From positions 1 through 64,000 of the forward strand of contig CALFEQ010000179.1 of the NCBI GenBank assembly GCA_937949945.1: 64,000 nucleotides of DNA. Reading direction: 5' to 3'. Shown one piece after another: positions 45,508 to 54,370 of the stretch. The notes under the pieces are model-generated. The model did no database searches and was not told where the DNA came from. It saw only the letters and a program-made list of their open reading frames with translations. Source of the stretch: an uncultured Myxococcales bacterium. Its GTDB lineage: Bacteria > Myxococcota_A > Polyangia > Polyangiales > Polyangiaceae. Position numbers and translations under genes: made by a program. Position 1 is the stretch's first letter, and each line of letters starts with the position of its first letter.

Positions 45508-46809
45508 ATGGTCGATCTGCTCGGAAAGGCTCGTTGCTTCTGGCTCGCTTCGCTGCTCGCGCTCGGCACGGGAGCCCTTGCGGGGTGCGTCTCGGACGCG
45601 TCGGAGGAGGACGACGTCGTCAGCGGCGACGACGGCACGTCCGAAGACGACATCACGCAGGTCAGCCACACGAAGGTGAAGCGTCAGTCGATCGGCAACT
45701 GCTGGCTGTACGCGACGACGAGCTGGCTCGAGGCGCTCAACAAGGCTGCGACCCACGAGGAGGTGGACACGTCGGAGTCGTGGCTCACGTACTGGCACTG
45801 GTTCGAGCAGATCGCGAACGGCGTCGTGGGAAACGAAATCTCCACGGGCGGCACCTACGGCACCGCGGCCGACCTCATCGAGCGCTACGGCATCATGATG
45901 GAGGCCGACTTCATTCCCAGCGAGGCGAACGCGGAGATGTCGCGGCGCCAGGAACAAGCGCTCGATGCCATCAACCGCTCGCTCAAGGACGGGAAGCTCT
46001 CGGATCGGAAGGCACGCCGCGATCGCAGGCTCGTTCGCGAGGAGCTCGACGCCGCGTGGCGTCTCGACGAGAACACGCGCCGCCGGATCGACGCGGTGTT
46101 CGGGCCCGGGGTCGAGCGGAACTTCAAGAACTCGGTTCCGGCGAACGACGTCGCGGCCGCGAACAACGTGATCCGACCCGCGGACTTCAAGGCGCGGCTG
46201 AAGGATCCCGAGACCGGCAAGTTCGTCATCGGCTCGCTCGCCGATGCCATCGGCACGGGCAACGGCTGGTTCTTCCCGCGCAAGGGCAAGTTCGCCTTCA
46301 ACGAGGTGGCGTACCCCAGCGGCGCGGCCCAGCGGCGGGCGTTCTGGAAGCGCGTGCAGCGCGCGCTGCACGACGAGATCCCCGTCATGACGTCGTGGAA
46401 GGTCGACTTCAACGCGCTCACGCGTGACTCTCGCTTCTCGAAGGCCGAGCTCGATCGCCGTGGCCCGGGCAAACAGGGCGGGCACATGACGGTCATGCAC
46501 GACTACGAGGCCGAGGTGCCCGGCTTCGGGCTGCTCAAGGCCGGCGAGCAGGCGACGCCCGAGCAGATGCAGGCCGCGCTCTCCGACGACACGAAGATCC
46601 TGTTCGTGCGCGTGAAGAACTCGTGGGGTGGCATCCGCCCGGATCGTTGGGACAACGCCATCCTTCCGGGCTACCACGACCTCGAGATGGAGTACCTCGA
46701 CGGGCCCATCAAGGAGTGCTCCACGGACGCGAACGGCGAGACGAACACGAACGACTGCCGGCGCTCCGTCACACCGCTCTGGGACGTCGTCCTCCCCGCC
46801 GGATACTGA
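45508..46809 (+). CDS. Papain-like (C1) cysteine protease lipoprotein
   Basis: The 433-residue exported protein has a lipobox at TGALAGCVSD and an acidic linker. The papain-type catalytic residues are Cys in QSIGNCWLYATTSWLEAL (near residue 68), His in GGHMTVMHDYE (near 330) and Asn in VRVKNSWGG (near 372). The oxyanion Gln before the Cys is kept in KRQSIGNCW. The spacing with a long insert between Cys and His is more like bleomycin hydrolase (C1B) than cathepsins. A GGAGG site is 5 nt before ATG. The 5' region (45400-45450) is AT-rich and probably holds its promoter. Confidence 0.87.
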   Translation: MVDLLGKARCFWLASLLALGTGALAGCVSDASEEDDVVSGDDGTSEDDITQVSHTKVKRQSIGNCWLYATTSWLEALNKAATHEEVDTSESWLTYWHWFEQIANGVVGNEISTGGTYGTAADLIERYGIMMEADFIPSEANAEMSRRQEQALDAINRSLKDGKLSDRKARRDRRLVREELDAAWRLDENTRRRIDAVFGPGVERNFKNSVPANDVAAANNVIRPADFKARLKDPETGKFVIGSLADAIGTGNGWFFPRKGKFAFNEVAYPSGAAQRRAFWKRVQRALHDEIPVMTSWKVDFNALTRDSRFSKAELDRRGPGKQGGHMTVMHDYEAEVPGFGLLKAGEQATPEQMQAALSDDTKILFVRVKNSWGGIRPDRWDNAILPGYHDLEMEYLDGPIKECSTDANGETNTNDCRRSVTPLWDVVLPAGY

Positions 46810-46865
46810 TCCCACCGCCGTCGGACGCCGCCGCTGGCCGTCGAGGCGCGGCGGCGGCGGGAAGA

Positions 46866-46883
46866 GCTCGCGAAAAAGCGAGC
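46866..46883 (+). terminator. Hairpin after the C1 protease gene
   Basis: GCTCGC and GCGAGC pair over 6 bp with a GAAAAA loop, 56 bp after the protease stop. It is a weak terminator candidate without a T-run. Confidence 0.4.
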
Positions 46884-46906
46884 GCGGCCACGACGCAGTG
46901 TGCGCG

Positions 46907-46925
46907 CTCGCACGTTTTGTGCGAG
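46907..46925 (+). promoter_or_regulatory. Leader hairpin touching the hslO ribosome site
   Basis: CTCGCAC and GTGCGAG form a perfect 7-bp stem with a GTTTT loop. The right arm ends in GAG, part of the GAGGATCAAGG region just before the GTG start at 46938. Pairing could limit ribosome access, so this may act as an RNA switch for a stress chaperone; it could equally be a chance hairpin. Confidence 0.45.
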
Positions 46926-46937
46926 GATCAAGGCATC

Positions 46938-47801
46938 GTGGTCCATGAAGACACCGTGCTCCGCGCCATCACGGACGACGGAGCCTTCCGCGTCATCGCG
47001 GCCGATACGACGGCCACGGTGCGCGAGGCCATTACGGCACAGAGGGCCAGAAATCCCGAGCTGATCCGCACCTTTGCGGACCTGCTCACGGGCGCCGTCC
47101 TCGTGCGCGAGAGCATGGCTCCGGACAACCGCGTCCAGGCCATCCTCCAGGGCGACGACCCTCGCGCTCGGATGGTGGCCGACACGCACCCGGACGGCGC
47201 CACGCGCGGCCTCATCCAGATCCCGGGCAACGGCCAATCCATGCCCGTCGGCCGGCGCGGCTTGCTCCAGGTCGCGCGCACGCTGCACAATGGCTCGCTC
47301 CATCAGGGCGTCGTCCAGGTTCCTCCGGACTCGAAGACGATCTCGTCCGCCTTCATGGCCTACATGCAGGAGTCCGAGCAGATCGTGACGATGATCGCGC
47401 TCGGCTGTCACCTCGTGGGCGGCGAGGTCGTCGCCGCGGGCGGCTACATGGTGCAGCTCCTCCCCGAGGTCGCCGAAGGCCCGCTCATGGTCATGACGGA
47501 GCGGCTCAAGGACTTCGAGGACATCGTCCCGCTCCTCGCGCGCGGCGCGGCCGCGCCCGAGGTCCTGCTCGCCGAGACGCTCTACGGGATGCCGTACACG
47601 AAGGTCGGCGAGGGTACGGTCCGCTTCGGCTGCCGCTGCAGCCCCGAGCGTCTCGCCCTCAGTCTCGCGTCGCTGCCACGCTCGGACATCGAGTCGCTCA
47701 TGTCGGGCGGCAAGACGCTCGAGATCGAGTGCGACTACTGCCGCAAGAACTACGAGTTCACGATGGACCAGCTCCGCGGCTTGCTCGAGCCGGCGAACTG
47801 A
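46938..47801 (+). CDS. hslO: Redox-regulated chaperone Hsp33
   Basis: Hsp33 holds unfolded proteins when oxidation releases zinc from its four Cys. The 287-residue protein has the usual core (RTFADLLTGAVLVRESMAPD, and a Gly-rich region near 95-110) and the C-terminal zinc site CRC (near 233) and CDYC (near 266). Its length is normal. GTG 46938 begins the conserved opening VHEDTVLRAI. It is convergent with the minus-strand gene at 47814, 12 bp away. Confidence 0.93.
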   Translation: MVHEDTVLRAITDDGAFRVIAADTTATVREAITAQRARNPELIRTFADLLTGAVLVRESMAPDNRVQAILQGDDPRARMVADTHPDGATRGLIQIPGNGQSMPVGRRGLLQVARTLHNGSLHQGVVQVPPDSKTISSAFMAYMQESEQIVTMIALGCHLVGGEVVAAGGYMVQLLPEVAEGPLMVMTERLKDFEDIVPLLARGAAAPEVLLAETLYGMPYTKVGEGTVRFGCRCSPERLALSLASLPRSDIESLMSGGKTLEIECDYCRKNYEFTMDQLRGLLEPAN

Positions 47802-47813
47802 AGAGGCCCGCGT

Positions 47814-48671
47814 TCAGCCGCTGATCACGTGCCCCATCAGGGCGACGAAGGTCGTCACGGTCGCGACGACGGCGAGCGTGCGGGCGTCCTGAAGGCGTCG
47901 CATCGTCCCCCTCTGCCAGAGGTCGTGCGAGCCCATGGCGACGTCCCGACGGGTCAGTACCGGCATCGACCGGTAGACGTCATGACCTTCGAGCGCGGCC
48001 GGCGAGACGATGACGGGACCGGGGGAGAGCCGCGATCCCTTCTCCATCGTGCCGAGCGTCGCTCCGCTCTCGCTCTCGACGAGCCCGTCCTCGCGGAGCG
48101 TCGCCGGTCGCCACGTGGACATCCTCGCGACGTACGGAGACGCACGTAGGGCGCCGGACCCAGCGACGACGAGGGCGCCGACGGAGAGGAGGAAGACGAG
48201 CATCGGGACGCTGTGTGGATCGAGCAGGCGAGCGGGGAGGAACCTGCGGCGGCTCCCTTCGACGGTCTTGAACGACGCGACGGTCTTGCTCCCGTCCCGG
48301 ACGGCCCACAGCCCGGAGGCCGTCCGACGAACCTCGAGGATGCTCGGTGACGTGAACGGGTCGTCCCACGCGACCTGGAAGTCGTCGCAGGCGCACGGCG
48401 CGTCCTTCCGCTTCCACACGACGCGGACGTTCGTGTACCAGGGGACCCCGTCCCGGGACGTCTCGTCGTACTCGATCTCGAAGCCGGCGTCGGGGACGTA
48501 CTCGAAGTCCCGGTAGATGTCGGCGAACGGCACGCGTTCGCTCACGAGATGACCGCGGCACTCGACCCAGACGTCTCTCGCGAACCTCTGGGCGATCGCC
48601 CTGCCGCTGGCCAAGACGGCGACGAAGGCGACGACGACGGCGATCCACGTCTTGCGGTAGAGGGCTCTCAC
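47814..48671 (-). CDS. Two-to-three-span membrane protein, unknown
   Basis: The 285-residue protein has an N-terminal span (WIAVVVAFVAVLASGRAIAQ), a periplasmic-type region with a Cys pair (DAPCACDDF), a second span (SVPMLVFLLSVGALVVAGSG, near 165) and a third at the C-terminus (LAVVATVTTFVALMGHVISG). GTG 48671 is the most likely start, as the N-terminal span begins eight residues later; the frame is open further upstream but runs over the divergent region. It is divergent from the universal stress gene. I do not recognise a family. Confidence 0.65.
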   Translation of the reverse strand: MRALYRKTWIAVVVAFVAVLASGRAIAQRFARDVWVECRGHLVSERVPFADIYRDFEYVPDAGFEIEYDETSRDGVPWYTNVRVVWKRKDAPCACDDFQVAWDDPFTSPSILEVRRTASGLWAVRDGSKTVASFKTVEGSRRRFLPARLLDPHSVPMLVFLLSVGALVVAGSGALRASPYVARMSTWRPATLREDGLVESESGATLGTMEKGSRLSPGPVIVSPAALEGHDVYRSMPVLTRRDVAMGSHDLWQRGTMRRLQDARTLAVVATVTTFVALMGHVISG

Positions 48672-48771
48672 GGTTGTCCGGCCTGCGTGCACGGAGAGAC
48701 GACGGTCCTCGACCGTTGATTCCAGCACCTCTGCCGTCGGTCGCGAATTCCTTCGTGACGGGCCCTTTCGC

Positions 48772-48825
48772 CCGACATGTCGGCCAGCTCGGGAGGTGGA
48801 AAGGACGACGTCGACCGGGCGGTCG
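48772..48825. promoter_or_regulatory. Two palindromes in a divergent promoter region
   Basis: CCGACATGTCGG (48772-48783) is a perfect palindrome, and CGACCG-GG-CGGTCG (48812-48825) a perfect inverted repeat. Both lie between the divergent membrane protein and universal stress genes and are candidate operator sites. Confidence 0.4.
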
Positions 48826-48900
48826 TCGATCGCAGCCGTCGCGCGACCGTCGGAGCTCCCCACCGGCACGGGACGTGTAGCGCCCCGAAACGGCACGGTC

Positions 48901-49335
48901 ATGAAGAGGATCCTCTGTGCCGTCGACGGATCGCCCGCGTCGGAACAGGTCGTGGCGGCCGCGGTGGAGATCGCGCGCGCGACGGGCGGCAAGGTCCGTC
49001 TGCTCCAGGTCTTCACCACCGTCCCCGAGCTTCCGCCGACGGGGCTCCTCCGCGTGCCGATCGCGCCGTCGAGCGAGGACATCCTCCGCCGCATCCGCGA
49101 GGAGCTCCGCGACCTCGAGCTGTCGATCCCGGAAGAGCTTCGCGACGGCATCGTCGTGAAGACCGGAGGCGCGGCGGACACGATCTGCCGTGAGGCGAAG
49201 GCCTACGACGCCGACCTCGTCGTCATCGGCGCGCATCGCTACAGCAAGGTCGCGCGCGTCCTGGGCACGAACGCGGCGAAGGTGGTCAATGGCATCGATC
49301 GACCGGTGTTGGTGGTGCGGCCGCTCCATCGGTGA
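48901..49335 (+). CDS. Universal stress protein (UspA family)
   Basis: The 144-residue cytoplasmic protein has the UspA fold opening KRILCAVDGSPASEQVVAAA and a nucleotide-loop-like end (VVIGAHRYSKVARVLGTNAA, then VVNGIDRPVLVVR). The ATP-binding signature GxxG-x9-G(S/T) is only partly met, so it may be of the non-ATP-binding type. ATG 48901 begins the conserved region. It usually helps cells through starvation or damage; its exact role is unknown. Confidence 0.9.
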   Translation: MKRILCAVDGSPASEQVVAAAVEIARATGGKVRLLQVFTTVPELPPTGLLRVPIAPSSEDILRRIREELRDLELSIPEELRDGIVVKTGGAADTICREAKAYDADLVVIGAHRYSKVARVLGTNAAKVVNGIDRPVLVVRPLHR

Positions 49336-49368
49336 TGGGCCGTTTCACGGGAAGATGGGCCACCACCA

Positions 49369-50058
49369 TCACCTGGCAGAGAGCAACGCGGAGCATACGC
49401 CGTCATCGGCGAGCGTCGCGAAGACGTGGCTCGCGCCGCACGCGCGCAGATCGGCCGCCGAGTAGATGCCCGTCTCCACCGCCACGCACGGAGCGCCGAG
49501 GGCCTTCGCGGCGGCGACGTCCTTCGGCGTGTCACCGACGACGACGACGCGGCAGTCCTCGAGCCGGGCGCCCAAGAGCTCGGCGCCGCGCCGTGCGCCC
49601 GCTCGCAGGAGCTCGGTGCGATCCTCGGCGTCGCAGCCGAACCCGCCGAACGCGAAGGCGCCGTCGATGCCTCCGCGCGCGAGCTTCGCGTAGGCGCCGC
49701 GCTTCACGTTGCCCGTGCCGAGGCCGACGGCGACGCCGGACACGCTGCGGAGCTCGTCGAGCAGGGCCGTCACGCCCGGCAGCACGCGGTAGCCCTCGGA
49801 CCTCGCGAGCTCGACCTCGAGAAGTGCGAGGTAGGCGTCGAGCACGCGATCGATCTCCGACTCGGAGACGAGCGACTCCGCGATCGCGCGCAGGCCGTGA
49901 CGTGCGATGGCGCGGTCGGTCATCCCCGCGAACGTGAACCCGTCGAAGACGTCGTGCCGGCCATGCACGCTCGCGAACGCGCCCACCATCGCGCGTCGAC
50001 CCGCGCCTCCGGTGGAGACGAGCGTGCCGTCGATGTCGAACAAGAGGACCGTACGCAT
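49369..50058 (-). CDS. HAD-family hydrolase, phosphoglycolate phosphatase-like
   Basis: The 229-residue phosphatase has HAD motif I in LLFDIDGTLVSTGG (nucleophile Asp near residue 7), motif II in GLGTGNVKRGAY, and motifs III/IV in VVVGDTPKDVAAAKALG, with a helical cap domain (about 18-85). The family removes phosphate from small metabolites. ATG 50058 starts the conserved region; the frame is open upstream but is antisense to the next gene. It is divergent from the acyl-CoA dehydrogenase gene, whose start is about 45 bp away. Confidence 0.88.
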   Translation of the reverse strand: MRTVLLFDIDGTLVSTGGAGRRAMVGAFASVHGRHDVFDGFTFAGMTDRAIARHGLRAIAESLVSESEIDRVLDAYLALLEVELARSEGYRVLPGVTALLDELRSVSGVAVGLGTGNVKRGAYAKLARGGIDGAFAFGGFGCDAEDRTELLRAGARRGAELLGARLEDCRVVVVGDTPKDVAAAKALGAPCVAVETGIYSAADLRACGASHVFATLADDGVCSALLSAR

Positions 50059-50101
50059 GAGGCTCCGGCGAGCGCCGAAAAACCAAGCTAGCATGCCGGC
50101 C

Positions 50102-51244
50102 ATGACGTTTCTCTTCGAGACCGAGGAGCATGCCCAGCTCCGCGAGAACGTGAGGCGCTTCGCGCAGAAGCACATCGCGCCTCATGCGCACGCGTGGGAG
50201 GAAGCGGAGGAGTTCCCTCGCGAGCTGTACCGCACCGCGGCGGAGGCCGGCGTGCTCGGGATCTCGTATCCGCCCGAGGTCGGCGGCGTGGGCGGGGACA
50301 TCGGTCACGGGCTCGTCGCGGCCGAGGAGATGGTGCTCCACGGGCATTCGGTCGGCACGTGCGTCGGCCTGAACAGCCACGCCATCGCGCTGCCCCCCAT
50401 CGTCCAGTTCGGGACGCCCGAGCAGAAGGAGCGCTTCGTCCGGCCGGTGCTCGCCGGTGAGAAGGTGAGCGCGCTCGCGATCACGGAGCCCGGCGGCGGC
50501 AGCGACGTCGCGCGGCTCCGGACGACGGCCGTGCGCGACGGCGACCATTACGTCGTGAACGGCTCGAAGACGTTCATCACCTCCGGCTGCCGAGCGGACA
50601 TCGTCACCACGGCCGTCCGCACCGGCGGCGAGGGGCACGGTGGCATCTCGCTCCTCGTGATCGAGCGCGACACGCCCGGCTTCACCGTCGGCAAGAAGCT
50701 CCGCAAGACCGGCTGGTGGGCGACGGACACGGCGGAGCTGTCGTTCCAGGACTGCCGCGTGCCCGTCGCGAACCTCATCGGCGAAGAGAACCAGGGCTTT
50801 TTCGCCATCATGCTCAACTTCGTCAACGAGCGCCTGTTCCTCGCCGGGCAGTGCGTCGCCATCGCCGAGCTCGCGTACCGCCAGTCGGTCGCGTACGCGC
50901 GCGAGCGGACCGCCTTCGGCAAGACGCTGATGGGGCACCAGGTGATCCGCCACAAGCTCGCGGACATGGCGACGCGGATCGCGGCCGCTCGTGCCCTCGT
51001 CGGCGAGTGCGCCACCCGCGTGATCCGCGGCGAGCAGGTGCCCGGGCTCGCGGCCATGACGAAGAACACGGCCACGGACATGTGCTCGTTCGTCGTGGAC
51101 CAGGCCGTGCAGATCCATGGCGGCAACGGCTACATGCGCGAGTTCCTCGTCGAGCGGCTCTACCGTGATGCGCGGCTCTATCCCATCGGCGGCGGCACGC
51201 GCGAGATCATGAACGAGATCATCGCGAAGACGGAGGGCTACTGA
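50102..51244 (+). CDS. Acyl-CoA dehydrogenase
   Basis: The FAD enzyme oxidises the alpha-beta bond of acyl-CoA. The 380-residue protein has the family signatures ALAITEPGGGSDVARLRTTA (near residue 123), RTAFGKTLMGHQVIRHKLAD (near 270), and QIHGGNGYMREFLVERLYRD near the C-terminus, with the FAD and substrate residues in place. The catalytic Glu lies in the C-terminal region typical for short/medium-chain members. I use ATG 50102 rather than ATG 50093, since TAGCAT sits 7 nt before it and the earlier ATG overlaps that hexamer. The substrate chain cannot be read. Confidence 0.92.
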   Translation: MTFLFETEEHAQLRENVRRFAQKHIAPHAHAWEEAEEFPRELYRTAAEAGVLGISYPPEVGGVGGDIGHGLVAAEEMVLHGHSVGTCVGLNSHAIALPPIVQFGTPEQKERFVRPVLAGEKVSALAITEPGGGSDVARLRTTAVRDGDHYVVNGSKTFITSGCRADIVTTAVRTGGEGHGGISLLVIERDTPGFTVGKKLRKTGWWATDTAELSFQDCRVPVANLIGEENQGFFAIMLNFVNERLFLAGQCVAIAELAYRQSVAYARERTAFGKTLMGHQVIRHKLADMATRIAAARALVGECATRVIRGEQVPGLAAMTKNTATDMCSFVVDQAVQIHGGNGYMREFLVERLYRDARLYPIGGGTREIMNEIIAKTEGY

Positions 51245-51324
51245 GGAGCTGAGCTCGCCGACTTCGACCTCGCATCGGAAAGGCTTCGACAGAAACGAAA
51301 AGGCTGACACTGCGGCGAAGGCGC

Positions 51325-52689
51325 ATGAGCAAGTTCGATCTCTCCGTCGTCCCCAAGGACGTGTTCACCATCATCGAGAAGCTGCGCGCGGCGGGGCGCT
51401 ACGCGTGGATCGTCGGCGGCTGCGTGCGCGACTCGTTGCTCGGCAAGTCGGTCTCCGACTGGGACATCGCGACGGAGGCTCGGCCGAAGGAGCTCATGAA
51501 GATCTTCCCGCGCGCGATCCCGACGGGGCTGCAGCACGGGACGATCACGCTCGTCATGGGCGGCCGGCACTACGAGGTGACGACGCTGCGCGGCGAGACG
51601 ACGTACTCCGACGGCCGGCGCCCGGACTCGGTGCACTTCGTGAACGAGATCACCGCGGACCTCGCGCGGCGCGACTTCACGATCAACGCGATCGCCGTCG
51701 ACCCGACGAACGGCGAGATCGTCGACCCCTTCGGCGGCCAGAAGGATCTCGAGGCGAAGATCATCCGCGCCGTGGGCGACCCGCTGCAGCGCTTCTCGGA
51801 GGACGGCCTGCGCGTGCTGCGCGCGGCCCGCTTCGCAGCGACGCTCGAGTTCGATCTCGCGCCGGAGACGTTCCGGGCGATCGAGCCGACGCTCGACACC
51901 TTCCGCAAGGTCAGCGCCGAGCGCGTGCGCGACGAGTGGGTCAAGACGATGAAGGCGAGGAAGCCGTCGCGCGCGTTCGACATCATGCGCGAGACGGGCA
52001 TCCTCGCCATCACGTGTCCCGAGCTGCTCGAGGGCGTCGGGATGGAGCAGAACAAGTGGCACTCCTACGACGTCTGGCGCCACGGGATGGCGTGCATGGA
52101 CGCGTGCGTCGGCGATCCGATCCTTCGCATCGCCGCGCTCCTGCACGACGTCGGCAAGCCGCGTACGCGCGCATGGAGCGAGAAGACGAAGGACTGGACC
52201 TTCTACGATCACGACCGCGTCGGCGCCGAGATCGCCGACCCGATCTGCGCGCGCCTCCGCTTCTCGAACGAGGAGCGGCAGCGCATCGTCGCGCTCGTGC
52301 GCCACCACCTGTTCCACTACGACAAGTGGAGCGACGCCGCCGTGCGGCGGTGGATCCGCCGCGTCGGCAAAGAGCGCATCGAGGACCTCTACATCCTCAA
52401 CGAGGCCGACATCCGCGCCAAAGGGCCGGACTTCGATCCGGCGAGCCTCGCGCCGCTCGAGGCGCTGAAGGCCCACGTGGAGAAGGTCCTCGCCGAGGGC
52501 GCGGCGCTGACGACGCGCGATCTCGCGATCGACGGCCACGTGCTCATGAAGGAGCTCGGTCTGAAGCCCGGTCGCATCATCGGCGAGATCCTCGAAGCGT
52601 GCCTCGAGATGGTCATCGCGGATCCCAAGGCGAACGAGCGCGAGACGCTGCTCGCGAAGGCGCGGGAGATCGTCGCGTCGCGGTCCTGA
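51325..52689 (+). CDS. cca: CCA tRNA nucleotidyltransferase / poly(A) polymerase family, with HD domain
   Basis: The enzyme adds or repairs the CCA end of tRNA. The 454-residue protein has the class II motif GGCVRDSLLGKSVSDWDIAT (near residue 30, metal-binding Asp pair), RRDFTINAIAVDP (near 115), SEDGLRVLRAARFAA (near 154) and an HD phosphohydrolase domain (ALLHDVGKPRTR near 272). The HD domain is common in many bacterial CCA enzymes. ATG 51325 follows GGCGAAGG. It lies 80 bp after the acyl-CoA dehydrogenase gene. Confidence 0.91.
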   Translation: MSKFDLSVVPKDVFTIIEKLRAAGRYAWIVGGCVRDSLLGKSVSDWDIATEARPKELMKIFPRAIPTGLQHGTITLVMGGRHYEVTTLRGETTYSDGRRPDSVHFVNEITADLARRDFTINAIAVDPTNGEIVDPFGGQKDLEAKIIRAVGDPLQRFSEDGLRVLRAARFAATLEFDLAPETFRAIEPTLDTFRKVSAERVRDEWVKTMKARKPSRAFDIMRETGILAITCPELLEGVGMEQNKWHSYDVWRHGMACMDACVGDPILRIAALLHDVGKPRTRAWSEKTKDWTFYDHDRVGAEIADPICARLRFSNEERQRIVALVRHHLFHYDKWSDAAVRRWIRRVGKERIEDLYILNEADIRAKGPDFDPASLAPLEALKAHVEKVLAEGAALTTRDLAIDGHVLMKELGLKPGRIIGEILEACLEMVIADPKANERETLLAKAREIVASRS

Positions 52690-52834
52690 GTCTTTCCCGG
52701 AAGAGAAGAAGGGAAGCGCGGAAGGAGGCGATTTCGCAGGCGTCGCGGCTGCATCCCGGCCGCAGGGCCGCCCCTGTCCGAGCTCGACCGGATTTCTGCG
52801 CAGCCTCGTGCGGTCGTGGTAGCGTCGCGGCGGA

Positions 52835-54340
52835 ATGCGCCGGACGGTCCAGGGAAGGAGAGGGCGAGCCATCGGCATCGCTTTGGGGCTGTCGCTCGGT
52901 GCCGCCTTCGCCTCTTCCGCCGAGGCGCAGCAGCCGCCGGCGGCGCCCGAGAAGATCGCCGTGGGCGACTGGCAGCTCGCGCCTTCGATGGAGGTGCGCG
53001 TGCGCGGTGAATACCGGCGCGACGCGCCGGACCTCGGAGGGCTCGACTTCTTCGGGCGGCTCACGCCGCGCGTGCGCGACGCTTGGGTCGTGATGGAGCG
53101 GGCCCGTGTCGGGCTCGGCGCCGAGCGCGGTGCCGTGCGTGCGCAGATCACGCTGCAGGATGCGCGCGCGCTCGGCTCGCCTTCGCCGAATGCGCGCTTC
53201 GTCGGCTCGCGCGGCATCGGGAGGTTCGAGCCGTACGAGGCCTTCCTCGAGATGCGCTCGAGCGGAGCGCGGCCGCACTACCTGCGCCTCGGGCGCCAGG
53301 CCGTGGTCTGGGGCGAGGGCCGCCTCGTCGGTGACGCCGACTTCGGGCCGGCGGGCCGCTCGCTCGACGCGGCGCGAGGACACGTCGCGCTCGGCAACTT
53401 CGACTTCGAGGCGCTCGCGGTCGTCCTCGAGATGCCGTCCACGCTCGGTACCGCGTTCGGTGAGACCGCAGGGCCCGCCACGTCGGGCGTCCAGCTCTAC
53501 GGCCTCTCGGCGGGGTGGACGATCGACCCGCTGCTGAAGATCGAGGCGTTCGGGCTCGCGCGCATCGCGCGGAGCCGCGGAGCAGAGCTCGACGGATCGC
53601 GCTTCGCCGCCGCGCGCCTCTCGGGCGAGCGCTTCACCGCCGCGCTCCGCGTCTCGGGCGAGGCGAAGGGATGGAGCTACGGCGCCGAGGGCGCGTACCA
53701 GCTCGGCACCGCGTCGTCGATCGCGCTGGGCGGCGCGGACATCTCGGCGTGGGCCGCCGCGGTCCACGTGCAGAAGCAGGTCGATCAGCTCCTGTTCACG
53801 CCGACGTTCCGGCTGGCGGGATCGTACGCGTCGGGTGACGACGGCAAGGGCGCGTACAAGCAGTTCGATCCGCTGCTCGCCGATCCGCAGCGGTTCCACG
53901 GGCAGATGGACCTGTTCGCGTGGTCGAACATGGTCGACGTCGCCGCGCGCGCGCAGGTCGTCCCGTGGACGGACACGACGCTGTCGCTCGAGTACCGCTA
54001 CGCGCGCCTCGCGCAGTCGCGCGGCGAGTGGATCGGCAGCTACCTCACCGCGATCGGCAGCAACGTCGTTCCGCCCGCGATCCCGACCACGCCCGCCGTC
54101 CCGCTGCCACGCGTCGGCGCCGGCGAGGAGGAGCTCGGCCACGAGCTCGACGTCGTCTTCACGTACCGACCTTGGCTCCCGCTCGAGCTGCGGGCGGGGT
54201 GGTCGGGCCTTCTGCTCGGCGACGCGGCGCGGTCGATCATGAGCGCGCACGCGCGCGGGGAGCGCGACGCCCAGAACACGTTCGCGCCGGCCGACATCGC
54301 GCAGTACGCGTACGTCCAGGCGACGCTCTCGATGCCGTGA
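52835..54340 (+). CDS. Alginate-export-like outer-membrane porin
   Basis: The 501-residue protein has a signal peptide (GIALGLSLGAAFASSAEA, cleavage after AEA) and a beta-barrel of the alginate_export family: WQLAPSMEVRVRGEYRRDAP near residue 47, RLGRQAVVWGEGRLVGDAD near 150, and many strand-like segments to the end. It probably lets polyanions or small solutes cross the outer membrane; no alginate genes are in the window. ATG 52835 has TAGCGT 9 nt upstream. A perfect hairpin follows the stop. Confidence 0.8.
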   Translation: MRRTVQGRRGRAIGIALGLSLGAAFASSAEAQQPPAAPEKIAVGDWQLAPSMEVRVRGEYRRDAPDLGGLDFFGRLTPRVRDAWVVMERARVGLGAERGAVRAQITLQDARALGSPSPNARFVGSRGIGRFEPYEAFLEMRSSGARPHYLRLGRQAVVWGEGRLVGDADFGPAGRSLDAARGHVALGNFDFEALAVVLEMPSTLGTAFGETAGPATSGVQLYGLSAGWTIDPLLKIEAFGLARIARSRGAELDGSRFAAARLSGERFTAALRVSGEAKGWSYGAEGAYQLGTASSIALGGADISAWAAAVHVQKQVDQLLFTPTFRLAGSYASGDDGKGAYKQFDPLLADPQRFHGQMDLFAWSNMVDVAARAQVVPWTDTTLSLEYRYARLAQSRGEWIGSYLTAIGSNVVPPAIPTTPAVPLPRVGAGEEELGHELDVVFTYRPWLPLELRAGWSGLLLGDAARSIMSAHARGERDAQNTFAPADIAQYAYVQATLSMP

Positions 54341-54348
54341 TGCGTCCC

Positions 54349-54369
54349 GGCGCGCGCTTCGCGCGCGCC
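54349..54369. terminator. Bidirectional GC hairpin with TTC loop
   Basis: GGCGCGCGC-TTC-GCGCGCGCC is a perfect 9-bp stem between the stops of the convergent porin and DUF882 genes. It is almost the same as the hairpin at 14-34 of this window. Confidence 0.75.
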
Positions 54370-54370
54370 C

